Origin: Haloflavibacter putidus
Lineage (GTDB): Bacteria; Bacteroidota; Bacteroidia; Flavobacteriales; Flavobacteriaceae
Assembly: GCF_006546625.1 (NCBI RefSeq)
Contig: NZ_VIAR01000005.1
Location: forward strand, 146,886-210,885
Length of the DNA stretch: 64,000 bases
Direction of reading: 5' to 3'
Shown here in pieces: positions 26,122 through 34,653 of the stretch (position 1 is the stretch's first letter; the number at the start of each line of letters is the position of its first letter). The notes beneath the pieces are model-generated. The model saw only the letters and a list, made by a program, of their open reading frames with translations, was not told the origin of the DNA and did not search any database. The translations under genes were made by a program, and so were the position numbers.

Positions 26122-27492
26122 ATGAAAAAAATCATACTTCTAGTTTTAGTATTTAGCTTAGTTAGCTGCTTTGAAGACAACGACGATGTTATTATTAAAG
26201 CTTCTACCAAAAGCATACAAGATTTTATTTACACAGGCTTACAAACCTATTATTTATATAAAGATAATCAACCAGATCTTGCCAACAACCGTTTTGAAAG
26301 CGAACAAGCGTACAGCGATTTTCTAAATTCTTACGAAAGTCCAGCTAGTTTATTCAATCACTTACAGGTAAGCCAAGATAGGTTTAGTTTTTTGGTAGGC
26401 GACTATCGCGTTTTGGAAAATGCTTTAAATGGTACAAACCAAACTAGCGGAATGGAATTTGGCTTACGCCGAACTACTAACAACGAGGTTTTTGGCTATG
26501 TGCGTTATGTTTTACCCAACACACCCGCCGCCGAAAAAGGTATAGAACGCGGCATGCTTTTTAATCGGGTAAACGAAACCTATTTGACACAAGATAATTA
26601 TAGATCTTTATTAGATCAAATCAATTATACCATTGGTTTAGCAACTTTTGAAAATGGTAATTTAAGCGATTTATCTACCAGTATTTCACTCAACCAAATA
26701 CAATATACAGAAAATCCGGTTTTTATTTCTGATGTGTTTTCGGTGGAAAACCAAAAAATAGGTTATTTAATGTACAACGCTTTTACCAGTCGCTTTGACG
26801 CGGAATTAAACAATGCATTTGGAAACTTTAAAGCTGCAAACTTAGACGAATTAATTATTGATTTACGCTACAACAGCGGTGGTAGCGTAGAAACCTGTAA
26901 CGATTTATGCAGTATGATTACCGGGCAATTTGAAGGCGAAGTTTTTACCAATCAAGTTTACAACAATAATTTTGAAAACCAACAACGGTTTTTTAATGCT
27001 GAAATTAGGAACGGCGCCGCCATAAACAGTTTAAATTTAAACAAAGTTTATGTGCTAACAACAGAAGCCACGGCCTCTGCCAGCGAGTTGTTACTTAGTT
27101 CCTTACGACCTTATATAGATGTGATACAAATTGGCGCGACTACCACCGGAAAATTTCAAGCTTCTGTTACTTTATACGACTCACCCGACTATTCCCGCAC
27201 AGACAGGAATTTGGGTCATCGCTACGCAATGCAGCCTTTGGTTTTAAAAACGGTCAACGCCAATGGTTTTACAGATTATTTTGAAGGAATCACACCAACT
27301 TACCAACAACCGGAAGATTATACCAACCTTGGCGAATTAGGCTCTTTAGACGAACCTTTATTAAATAAAGCAATTTCTATAATTACAGGAAGCGGAAAAT
27401 CTTTTTCTCCTGCAAAAAGCTTAGAATTTATAGGAGAATCGAAAATGCAATCGACGGTTTATCAAGAAATGTACTTAACGGATTTAGAATAA
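26122..27492 (+). CDS. S41 family (C-terminal processing) peptidase, lipoprotein
   Basis: 456 residues with lipobox (VFSLVSCFEDNDD). An N-terminal helical part, then a PDZ-like segment (EVFGYVRYVLPNTPAAEKGIERGMLFNRVN, about 120-170) and the S41 core: LIIDLRYNSGGSVETCNDLCSMI near 247 and EATASASELLLSSLRPYIDVIQIGATTTGK with the likely catalytic Ser near 316. The Bacteroidetes group with this layout is attached to the envelope; substrates are unknown. It is divergent from the sigma operon and followed by palindromic DNA. Confidence 0.87.
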   Translation: MKKIILLVLVFSLVSCFEDNDDVIIKASTKSIQDFIYTGLQTYYLYKDNQPDLANNRFESEQAYSDFLNSYESPASLFNHLQVSQDRFSFLVGDYRVLENALNGTNQTSGMEFGLRRTTNNEVFGYVRYVLPNTPAAEKGIERGMLFNRVNETYLTQDNYRSLLDQINYTIGLATFENGNLSDLSTSISLNQIQYTENPVFISDVFSVENQKIGYLMYNAFTSRFDAELNNAFGNFKAANLDELIIDLRYNSGGSVETCNDLCSMITGQFEGEVFTNQVYNNNFENQQRFFNAEIRNGAAINSLNLNKVYVLTTEATASASELLLSSLRPYIDVIQIGATTTGKFQASVTLYDSPDYSRTDRNLGHRYAMQPLVLKTVNANGFTDYFEGITPTYQQPEDYTNLGELGSLDEPLLNKAISIITGSGKSFSPAKSLEFIGESKMQSTVYQEMYLTDLE

Positions 27493-27522
27493 AAGACTTT
27501 TATTACTAAAAAAAATAATCTT

Positions 27523-27548
27523 CCTGTGAGGTTTCTAAACCTCGTAGG
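27523..27548. repeat. Palindromic repeat A (REP-like)
   Basis: 26 nt hairpin: CCTGTGAGGTTT, 2-nt loop, AAACCTCGTAGG, with two G-U pairs. It is related in layout to the palindrome at 28331-28357, and the two bracket the foreign-looking gene at 27727-28287. Confidence 0.65.
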
Positions 27549-27715
27549 TACGAGAACATAACCGTGAAACTTATAAAAGTGAATTTTTAACAAGAACGTG
27601 TTTGTGTATGGTTAGTTGCGTGTTTAAGCAACTAATTTAGCAAATAAAAACTGAATAGAATATTCCGCAGGAATATTCGTAAGTAGGCGAGTACTAGCAA
27701 TTAATTATACACGTT

Positions 27716-28300
27716 GTTACCTGTAGTTATTTTTTTCGATACACTTTTAAATTATACTTAAGTTCAGTTCCATCACTTTCTAAAAATTCAAATACTTTCA
27801 ATTCCGTTTGAGTAATTTCCGCTATTTCTATTTCGTTTTTCGTAAACTCAATTAAAGAACCAGATTTTTTTAATTGTTCCAAAAGTCCAGGCGCTATTCT
27901 GTCAATCGGCACTTTGTATTTTGGTTTGTCAAAAGTCATTCTGAAAATCTTTGCTTTTGAGTCATATTCCCAAGCTCCGATTTCACAGTTTTCCGCATTT
28001 TCACAACCAAATATTTCATAAGTTTTGTCTTTTTCAATTCGCATATTCGGTCGAGAAACATATTCAGTCGCTGTAATTGTGTCATTCACGAAATGTTTCA
28101 CTTCCGCAATAGTTTTTCCGTTCTTATCAGTCAATTTTTGAAATTCCCACGTCCCAATAATCAACTTTTCAATTTGTTCCGCATTTTTCTTCGTTTTTGC
28201 GTCATCAACTAATTCCAAATAAGTTTTAGATGACTGGCAATAAGTCAAAAGTGGCAATAATATTATGGCAAGCAGGATGTTTTTCATTATTACAGGTAAC
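27716..28300. other. Segment bounded by 10-bp inverted repeats, holding one gene
   Basis: GTTACCTGTA at 27716-27725 and its exact complement TACAGGTAAC at 28291-28300 lie 1 nt outside the stop and 3 nt outside the start of the enclosed gene. The whole 585-bp block looks like a single-gene insertion or cassette. No recombinase is nearby. The boundaries are seen directly; mobility is inferred. Confidence 0.5.
27727..28287 (-). CDS. Lipocalin-like hypothetical lipoprotein, probably acquired
   Basis: 186 residues. A signal with possible lipobox (LLPLLTYCQSS) precedes a region IEKLIIGTWEFQKLTDKNGK that recalls lipocalin-like domains (GTW motif), then mixed strands; a Cys-x-x-x-x-Cys pair occurs in FGCENAENCE. 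Codon choice differs from the neighbours: TTG and CTT are frequent for Leu where flanking genes use mostly TTA. Together with the flanking inverted repeats this suggests horizontal gain. Function unknown. Confidence 0.7.
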   Translation of the reverse strand: MKNILLAIILLPLLTYCQSSKTYLELVDDAKTKKNAEQIEKLIIGTWEFQKLTDKNGKTIAEVKHFVNDTITATEYVSRPNMRIEKDKTYEIFGCENAENCEIGAWEYDSKAKIFRMTFDKPKYKVPIDRIAPGLLEQLKKSGSLIEFTKNEIEIAEITQTELKVFEFLESDGTELKYNLKVYRKK

Positions 28301-28330
28301 TTGCTACTAAAAACTACAAGATTAAAAAAA

Positions 28331-28357
28331 CCTACAGGGTTTAGGAAACCCTGCAGG
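28331..28357. repeat. Palindromic repeat B (REP-like)
   Basis: 27 nt: CCTACAGGGTTT, AGG, AAACCCTGCAGG, one mismatch. It lies between the acquired gene and the BtuG-like gene and could also act as terminator for the former's antisense side. It is of the same type as 27523-27548. Confidence 0.65.
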
Positions 28358-28383
28358 TTGGTAAGGTAAAAAATCTTTAAATT

Positions 28384-29475
28384 TTAATCGTTAAAATAAA
28401 AATTGTTTGCGCCAATTCCGGTGGTTAGTGTTTTTTCTAAATTTCCTTCTAAATCGTAAACATAAACCTCAGAATTTGCAGTAAAACCGTTTACATTAGA
28501 ATAGAAAATTTTGTCGTTTTCTACGGCAAAACCGTAACCTAAAAACCAAGATTCGTCGTTTACTTGCGTATCCATCAATGGCGTGTCGGTTAATTCGGTT
28601 GCAGAAATTGCGTAATTATAGATTTTAGAACCAGAAATAAAATAAATTTCATTGTTCTCTATATCCAATTTTGTGCCGCCGGTAAATCCTTCCGTAAAGT
28701 TTATAGTACCGGTCAAATTATTACTAGTCGTGCTTATAGTTGCAATTCCTTCCGCGCTAAGCGCATATAAAACACCATTTTCCACGTCTATTGAATTTAG
28801 TCCGTCGCCTACCGTTAGTGTTGTTTCTACTTGATTATTGCTTAAATTGATAACCGTAATTTCGTTACCAGTGTTAAACGCAGCATTTTGCACGTATAAA
28901 TAACCGTTATCAATTTCTAGTTGCTCTACAGGTTTATCCAGGACGATTGCACTTTCAAAAGAAAAATTATTGGTATTGTAAATTGCAATCGACTGGCTTG
29001 CGCTGTTAGAAATGTACAACTTACCATTTTCTGCGCCAGCAAACCTAGGCATATCAATATCTTGCGTTAGCGTTGCTTCCAACTCAAAAGTGTAGCGGTT
29101 TACTACCAAAACTTTGTTGCTGTTGTTTACCACCAAGAAAGCATAATCGTCATCAAAAGCAATGCTGTTTAAAACATCGCCCACATTTTCGCCGGTGTTT
29201 GCGGTGTTAAAGATATTATTTTCTAGGTTTTCCAAATCGGCACTAATATATGAAACCGAAGCATTTGGGCTTCCAAAATTACCTTCGTTGGCTACAATAA
29301 AACCTAAATCGTAAATGCCTTGCGAGTTCTCGTCATCATTATTATCGTTGTTATCGTCATCTTCGTTAGTTGGCGGATTTTCAGATGCGATAAAGTCGTC
29401 GTCACTGCTACAAGAAGCAAGCACCAAACTTAAGCTTAACGCTAAAAATAAAGGTTTAAAAATAAATTGTTTCAT
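28384..29475 (-). CDS. Surface beta-propeller lipoprotein, BtuG-like
   Basis: 363 residues. The lipoprotein signal ends ASCSSDDDF, and an Asp/Asn-rich linker (about 32-50) follows, both marks of surface export. The rest is a seven-fold beta-propeller of YncE/DUF5074 type with repeating blades (VNRYTFELEATLTQ, SIAIYNTNNFSFESAIVLD, ITVINLSNNQVETTLTVG). In Bacteroides, BtuG is such a propeller, binds cobalamin at the surface and caps BtuB. Here the gene directly follows a BtuB-like receptor (gap 10 nt) behind a cobalamin riboswitch, which supports the same role. Confidence 0.8.
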   Translation of the reverse strand: MKQFIFKPLFLALSLSLVLASCSSDDDFIASENPPTNEDDDNNDNNDDENSQGIYDLGFIVANEGNFGSPNASVSYISADLENLENNIFNTANTGENVGDVLNSIAFDDDYAFLVVNNSNKVLVVNRYTFELEATLTQDIDMPRFAGAENGKLYISNSASQSIAIYNTNNFSFESAIVLDKPVEQLEIDNGYLYVQNAAFNTGNEITVINLSNNQVETTLTVGDGLNSIDVENGVLYALSAEGIATISTTSNNLTGTINFTEGFTGGTKLDIENNEIYFISGSKIYNYAISATELTDTPLMDTQVNDESWFLGYGFAVENDKIFYSNVNGFTANSEVYVYDLEGNLEKTLTTGIGANNFYFND

Positions 29476-29485
29476 AAGAATAATA

Positions 29486-31315
29486 TTAAAGGTTTATAGT
29501 TAAAAAAAGTTCATAATTAATGCCGGGCATTGGCTTATATTCTTTGTTAAAATATTCTTTATCGCCCAAATTTCTAATTCGGCCACCAAAAGTATAAGTT
29601 GCGTTTTCCCCAAAACTATAGCGCAATGCAAGATTGCTTAGCCAATAATTTTCAATTGCAGTTTCCGGATTGTTATCAGACTGCGTATATACTTCACCAT
29701 TAAACATATTTGCTAATTGTACTTCAAAACTTTTGTAATTGTAAACTACGCGAGCTGTTGCTTTATGGAATGGCACATAAATTAATTGCTTATTGCTTTT
29801 TTTATTTTCTGAATTGGTATAGGCGTAAATTCCGCTAAGTTTAAAGTGGTTTTCACCGAAAGAGAAACGATAATTTAAAGTAGTCTCCAAGCCTTTAGAA
29901 GTTACTTTGTCTGTATTTACCGGCTTCCAAACGCTTCCGCCGGAAGGCAACCAACGAATCATATCTTTTAAATTAATTTGGTATAAACTAACTTCGGCTT
30001 GAAAGGCTTTATGACTAAATAAGTAACTAACTTCTATCTGGTGCGAAGTTTCGGGCTTTAAATCTAAATTTCCGGCGCCCGGCCAATACAAATCATTAAA
30101 AGTGGGAATTCTATAATTTTTAGAAAAACTACCCCTAATTTCGTGCTTTTCAGAAAAAGTATAATTGGTGCCAAAGTGGTATAACAACGGATTTTCAAAA
30201 TCTTTGCTGTATTGGGTGTTGAGGTTAATTTGATACACCCAATTTTTGGTTAATTGGTGTTTGGCAAAAAGCCTAAAAATGCTCAAATTCCGTTTGGAAT
30301 TTTGAATACTGCTGCCGGTTGCCCATGTATATTTATGGTCTAAACTGGCTTCTAAAAAAAGGTTTTTTTGAGGTTTATAGCCCAAATTATATTTTGCAAT
30401 TAGAGATTGCGCCCGACCATAGTTAGTTTCTTGGCTTTTAGAAAGTTTTGGAAAGTAGGTAAACTTTTCGTTTAAATAGGCTAATCTAGCTGTTGTCGTA
30501 AATTTTTTAAAATTAGAGTTCCAAACCAATTGCGTTTTAAGGTTATCGTCTTGGTATTTGGTTTTGGTTTGTGTGGCTTCTAAAATAGAGAAATGCCGTT
30601 CGCCGGAAAACCATTCCGTAAAGAGTGTTAATTTGTTTTTGGTATCGATTTTATAAGCAGCATTAAAAGTGGCGCTTAAATTATTAAACTGACCGTTTTC
30701 GTTTTCTCTTCCGCTGGTAAAGTGTTTGTAATCGTTGTCTGATTCGTAATAGGTTAAACCAGCATTTAGCACAAAATTCTTTTTAGAAAGTACCATCTTA
30801 CCAGCAGCAGTATGTGTGTCGTAACTGCCCTTGTTTCCGTAAAGGGAATAACTATCACCACGGTTAAAATCTAATTTATTTTGCAATAAAACCGTGCCGC
30901 CAATTGCGCCGCTTCCAAACTGACTGCTTCCGCCACCAGATCTAATTTGTATGGAAGAATAGTTATAAGTGGGTAACGTATTAAAATCTGCTTGCCCTAA
31001 GAACTGCGAGTTTATATTAATGCCATTCCATAAAACAGCGGTTTGTTGCGCGGTAGTTCCTCTAAAACTCGCCGAAGATTCCATTCCCAATCCGTTTTCT
31101 TTAAAATAGATGGGCGATTCAAAATTTAAAACATCGGTAAGTTGCGGGCGATAAGTTTTTACGGTTTCTTGTGAAATCTCCAAAACTTTTTGTCCCACAG
31201 ATTTTTCCTTTAGGCGCAAAGGTTTTAAAACAATGGTGTCCAATTGCTCTACGGCGCTATCTTGCGCGTACAAAGCATTACCAACCAATACCAAGAAAAT
31301 AAATAGAAACCGCAT
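29486..31315 (-). CDS. btuB: TonB-dependent outer-membrane receptor, BtuB-like
   Basis: 609 residues with a signal peptide (ends YAQD), a TonB-box-like opening, a plug domain (about 35-150; SASFRGTTAQQTAVLWNGININS, IQIRSGGGSSQFGSGAIGGTV) and a 22-strand-type barrel ending in the aromatic terminus YELFLTINL. The size and plug match BtuB-type receptors for cobalamin. A cobalamin riboswitch lies just upstream on the same strand, making B12 or cobamide uptake the most likely job. Two TTCCGTAAAG motifs lie inside (30614, 30835). Confidence 0.9.
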   Translation of the reverse strand: MRFLFIFLVLVGNALYAQDSAVEQLDTIVLKPLRLKEKSVGQKVLEISQETVKTYRPQLTDVLNFESPIYFKENGLGMESSASFRGTTAQQTAVLWNGININSQFLGQADFNTLPTYNYSSIQIRSGGGSSQFGSGAIGGTVLLQNKLDFNRGDSYSLYGNKGSYDTHTAAGKMVLSKKNFVLNAGLTYYESDNDYKHFTSGRENENGQFNNLSATFNAAYKIDTKNKLTLFTEWFSGERHFSILEATQTKTKYQDDNLKTQLVWNSNFKKFTTTARLAYLNEKFTYFPKLSKSQETNYGRAQSLIAKYNLGYKPQKNLFLEASLDHKYTWATGSSIQNSKRNLSIFRLFAKHQLTKNWVYQINLNTQYSKDFENPLLYHFGTNYTFSEKHEIRGSFSKNYRIPTFNDLYWPGAGNLDLKPETSHQIEVSYLFSHKAFQAEVSLYQINLKDMIRWLPSGGSVWKPVNTDKVTSKGLETTLNYRFSFGENHFKLSGIYAYTNSENKKSNKQLIYVPFHKATARVVYNYKSFEVQLANMFNGEVYTQSDNNPETAIENYWLSNLALRYSFGENATYTFGGRIRNLGDKEYFNKEYKPMPGINYELFLTINL

Positions 31316-31359
31316 AGTTTTTATCTTTGTTTATCCCGAACAAATCAATTTATAGTTAA

Positions 31360-31545
31360 AAACTGGCAGGTCTCCTGGCTTGCGTCTTGTTTTGGTCCTT
31401 CCCATCTTAAAAAAAGACAGTGGAATGAAGTTTAAAACAAGCATCCAAATAAATGGACAAAGCTTACAGTTGCGGGAACAGCTTCCGAATTTAACGGAAT
31501 TCCCATTTTAATTGTTGCTATCATGCAACAAACCAATTTGCGGAC
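31360..31545 (-). promoter_or_regulatory. Cobalamin riboswitch
   Basis: The minus strand between btuB and btuF carries the conserved B12 elements in order: a GGGAA-type stem near 31500, the core GCTGTTCCCGCAACTGTAAGC (31463-31485 approximately; key residues CCCGCAACTGT) and the closing box AGCCAGGAGACCTGCC at 31364-31380. It lies in the leader of btuB, so binding of cobalamin should reduce expression of btuB and the BtuG-like gene, most likely by blocking the ribosome-binding site. Confidence 0.92.
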
Positions 31546-31593
31546 AAAAGTAAACATTTTTATTGATTACGGCTTTAAATTTTGAAATAATCC

Positions 31594-31601
31594 TACTTTT
31601 G
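31594..31601 (+). promoter_or_regulatory. -7 promoter box of the btuF-like operon
   Basis: TACTTTTG matches TAnnTTTG, 17 nt before the GTG start of the 31618 gene, on the strand opposite to the riboswitch. The transcript therefore starts outside the riboswitch, so these ABC genes appear not to be under direct riboswitch control. Confidence 0.55.
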
Positions 31602-31617
31602 TTAAAAATTAAACAGC

Positions 31618-32748
31618 GTGAAAAACTTTAGCATACTTTTTTGTTTTTTGATTTTATGGGGGTGCAAAAACCAATCAGAAAAAACCACGATTAACTCGGA
31701 AGGAACTCCACTGGAGATAAAATATGCAAGCGGTTTTAGCATTACCGCTTACGATGGTTTTAAGATTATTGAAGTAAACACGCCGTGGCCAAAGGCAGAA
31801 AAAAGTTTTACTTATCTCCTGGTAGAAGACAAAAATAAAGTGCCAGAAAACCTAGAATACGATGAAAAAGTTGCCATACCTATAAAAAATATTGTGGTTA
31901 CCTCTACCACGCACATCCCATCTTTAGAGACTTTGGAAGAAGAAAACAGTCTGCTTGGTTTTCCTAACCTAGATTATATTTCCTCTAAAAAAACTAGAAA
32001 ATTAATCAACCAAAATAAAATACGAGAGTTAGGAGAAAACGAAGATATAAATACCGAAGTTTTACTAGAATTAAACCCTGAAGTAGTTATTGGTTTTGCC
32101 GTTAAAAGCGGAAATAAAACCTTTAACACCATTCAAAAAAGCGGAATTCCTGTTTTGTACAATGCAGACTGGACGGAAGAAAACCCTTTAGGAAAAGCAG
32201 AATGGATTAAATTTTTTGGTGCTCTTTACGGAAAAGATAAATTGGCTAAACAAACTTTTGATCGTATTGAAACCGAATATAACAAGGCTAAAAAAATTGC
32301 AAAAAAAGCACAAAATAAACCTACTATTTTAAGCGGAGCGATGTATAAAGATGTTTGGTATTTACCGGGCGGTAATTCTTGGCAGGCAAAACTATTGGAA
32401 GAAGCCAACACCAATTATTTATATAGTGATAATAAAGAAAAAGGAAGCTTGTCTTTAAGTTTTGAAAGTGTGTTAGAAAAAGCCAAAAACGCCAATTTTT
32501 GGATGGCTCCGGGTTCTTTCACAACCTATCAACAATTGGGAGACGCCAGCGCACATTATAAAAGATTTGAGGCTTTTAAAAATAAAAAAATGTTTACCTA
32601 TGCCGGCGTAAAAGGCGAAACCGGCGGGGTTTTATTTTATGAACTAGCCCCCAACCGCCCCGATTTGGTTTTAAAAGATTTGGTGAAAATCTTTCATCCG
32701 GAATTATTGCAAGATTATGAAACTGTATTTCTAAAACCCTTAAAATAA
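31618..32748 (+). CDS. Substrate-binding lipoprotein of a B12-type ABC importer (BtuF-like)
   Basis: 376 residues with a GTG start and lipobox (CFLILWGCKNQ). The Fe3+/B12-type periplasmic binding fold is shown by VVTSTTHIPSLETLEEE near residue 98, INTEVLLELNPEVVIGF near 145 and IPVLYNADW, with the long central helix before ANTNYLYSD. Members deliver cobalamin, heme or siderophore to a FecCD permease. The neighbourhood (BtuB-like gene, riboswitch, FecCD and ATPase) argues for cobalamin. It is the first gene of a three-gene plus-strand operon. Confidence 0.88.
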   Translation: MKNFSILFCFLILWGCKNQSEKTTINSEGTPLEIKYASGFSITAYDGFKIIEVNTPWPKAEKSFTYLLVEDKNKVPENLEYDEKVAIPIKNIVVTSTTHIPSLETLEEENSLLGFPNLDYISSKKTRKLINQNKIRELGENEDINTEVLLELNPEVVIGFAVKSGNKTFNTIQKSGIPVLYNADWTEENPLGKAEWIKFFGALYGKDKLAKQTFDRIETEYNKAKKIAKKAQNKPTILSGAMYKDVWYLPGGNSWQAKLLEEANTNYLYSDNKEKGSLSLSFESVLEKAKNANFWMAPGSFTTYQQLGDASAHYKRFEAFKNKKMFTYAGVKGETGGVLFYELAPNRPDLVLKDLVKIFHPELLQDYETVFLKPLK

Positions 32749-32749
32749 T

Positions 32750-33772
32750 TTGAAACCTAACAAAACATACTTAATTTTTGGCATTATTCTGCTACTTGCG
32801 GTTTTTTTTGTCAATATAAATTTAGGTTCGGTTAGTATTCCTTTTAAAGAGGTTTTAAACGCATTATTGCAACAACCCACCGCAAAAGAAAGTTGGCAAG
32901 TTATTATTTTAGAATACCGCTTACCAAAAGCATTTACAGCTATATTGGTAGGTAGCGGTTTAGCGCTTAGCGGACTTTTAATGCAGACTTTATTCAGAAA
33001 TCCGTTGGCGGGACCTTATGTTTTGGGTTTAAGCAGTGGCGCTAGCTTGGGCGTTGCTTTGGTAATTATGGGAAGTGCTTTTTTTGGCGGTATTTTCTCT
33101 AGCCTATTACTTTCTAAATATGCACTAATTATCGCATCCAGCATTGGCAGTTTTCTGGTTTTACTAGCTATTTTGGCTACTTCTTACAGAATAAAAGACA
33201 CGATGGCTTTGCTTATAATTGGGCTTATGTTTGCAAATCTTACCGCTGCTGTGGTAAGCGTACTTTCATATTTTAGTCCTTCAGAAAAATTACAACAATA
33301 TATTTTTTGGGGTTTTGGCAGCTTAGGAGATTTAGCTTGGCAAGAAGTTGGTTTATTAAGTTTATTTTGGCTTGGCGGATTGCTTTTAAGCGTTTTTAGT
33401 TTAAAAAATATGGATGCTTTATTATTGGGAGAACAGTATGCAAAAAGTTTAGGCACCAACATAAAACAAAATAGATTGTTGGTAATTTTGGCAACCAGTT
33501 TGCTTGCCGGAAGTATTACCGCTTTTGCCGGACCCATTGCTTTTATTGGTTTGGCAGTACCGCATTTAGTTAGACAAGTAATACCCAATAGCAATCATTT
33601 GGTTTTGGCGCCGGCCGTTATAATTGGCGGGGCAATTTTGATGTTAATTTGCGATAGTATTGCGCAGCTTCCGGGTAGCGAATTTACTTTACCCATCAAC
33701 GCTATAACTTCTATAATTGGCGCTCCAGTAGTAATTTGGCTCTTGGTACGAAAGAAAAAATTAGTCTTTTAA
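32750..33772 (+). CDS. FecCD-family ABC transporter permease (BtuC-like)
   Basis: 340 residues with about ten membrane spans; TTG start one base after the upstream stop. FecCD hallmarks are LEYRLPKAFTAILVGSGLALSGLLMQTLFRNPLAGPYVLG near residues 48-90 and a late GPIAFIGLAVPHLVR near 265, which contacts the ATPase. It forms the channel for cobalamin across the inner membrane together with the downstream ATPase. Confidence 0.92.
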   Translation: MKPNKTYLIFGIILLLAVFFVNINLGSVSIPFKEVLNALLQQPTAKESWQVIILEYRLPKAFTAILVGSGLALSGLLMQTLFRNPLAGPYVLGLSSGASLGVALVIMGSAFFGGIFSSLLLSKYALIIASSIGSFLVLLAILATSYRIKDTMALLIIGLMFANLTAAVVSVLSYFSPSEKLQQYIFWGFGSLGDLAWQEVGLLSLFWLGGLLLSVFSLKNMDALLLGEQYAKSLGTNIKQNRLLVILATSLLAGSITAFAGPIAFIGLAVPHLVRQVIPNSNHLVLAPAVIIGGAILMLICDSIAQLPGSEFTLPINAITSIIGAPVVIWLLVRKKKLVF

Positions 33773-33773
33773 T

Positions 33774-34553
33774 ATGGAAGCAAAACAAATTCCTTTACTA
33801 GAAACCAAAAACCTGGAAATTGGTTATGCGCAAAAAAGTATTGCCAAGGCTATTCATTTAAATATTCCTAAAGGAAAATTAATTGCTACAATTGGTATAA
33901 ACGGTTCTGGTAAATCTACGCTACTCAAGACTTTAATTGGGCAATTACAGCCAAAAAATGGTGCAATCTTTTTAGAAAATAAAAATATTAAAGAGCTTTC
34001 GGCCAAACAAATAGCCGAACAAATTAGTATTGTACTTACGCACACGCATTTTTCTAAAAATTTAAGTATTCAAGAATTTGTCGCCTTAGGAAGGCATCCG
34101 TACACTAATTGGCTGGGTGTTTTATCTGCAAAAGACAAACAAGCTATTACAAAAGCTTTAGAGTTAATTGATTTAAACGATAAAGCAGAAAGAAAATGCA
34201 GTAATTTAAGTGACGGGCAATTACAAAAAGTAATGCTGGCCAGAGCTTTGGCACAAGATACACCGCTTATAGTTTTGGACGAACCAACAACACATTTAGA
34301 CATGTACCACAAGGTATTTGTTTTAAAAATGCTAAAAGACCTTACCCAAAAAACCGGAAAAACTATTGTGTTTGCTTCGCACGAAATCAATTTGGCTTTG
34401 CAGCTTTGTGATGAAATTATCTTGATAAATAAAGGCCGCGTAATTCAAGATACACCCAAGCAGCTTATAGAAGACAAGCATTTAGAACGCTTATTTCCTA
34501 AAAACTTAATTCGGTTTGATGCGCAGAGCAGCACGTTTAAAATTGTAGAGTAA
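33774..34553 (+). CDS. ABC transporter ATP-binding protein (BtuD-like)
   Basis: 259 residues. Walker A GINGSGKSTLLKTL near residue 41, Q-loop IVLTHTHFSKN, signature LSDGQLQKVMLARAL near 144, Walker B PLIVLDEPTTHLD near 165 and the switch His in FASHEINLAL. It belongs to the FepC/BtuD group. It starts 1 nt after the permease stop, completing the importer. Confidence 0.93.
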   Translation: MEAKQIPLLETKNLEIGYAQKSIAKAIHLNIPKGKLIATIGINGSGKSTLLKTLIGQLQPKNGAIFLENKNIKELSAKQIAEQISIVLTHTHFSKNLSIQEFVALGRHPYTNWLGVLSAKDKQAITKALELIDLNDKAERKCSNLSDGQLQKVMLARALAQDTPLIVLDEPTTHLDMYHKVFVLKMLKDLTQKTGKTIVFASHEINLALQLCDEIILINKGRVIQDTPKQLIEDKHLERLFPKNLIRFDAQSSTFKIVE

Positions 34554-34653
34554 ACAATTATAAAGTTTTTTCTGATTACTGAATATTACCAAAGCCTTTC
34601 TTTTCAAAATATAATGAGCCGGAATTTTATGTACATTTGAGAAAATTAAGTTT

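Noticed and set aside
27716..28300. Integron attC sites at the cassette ends
   Set aside because: GTTACCT and its complement do not fit the GTTRRRY/RYYYAAC core, and no integrase is seen.
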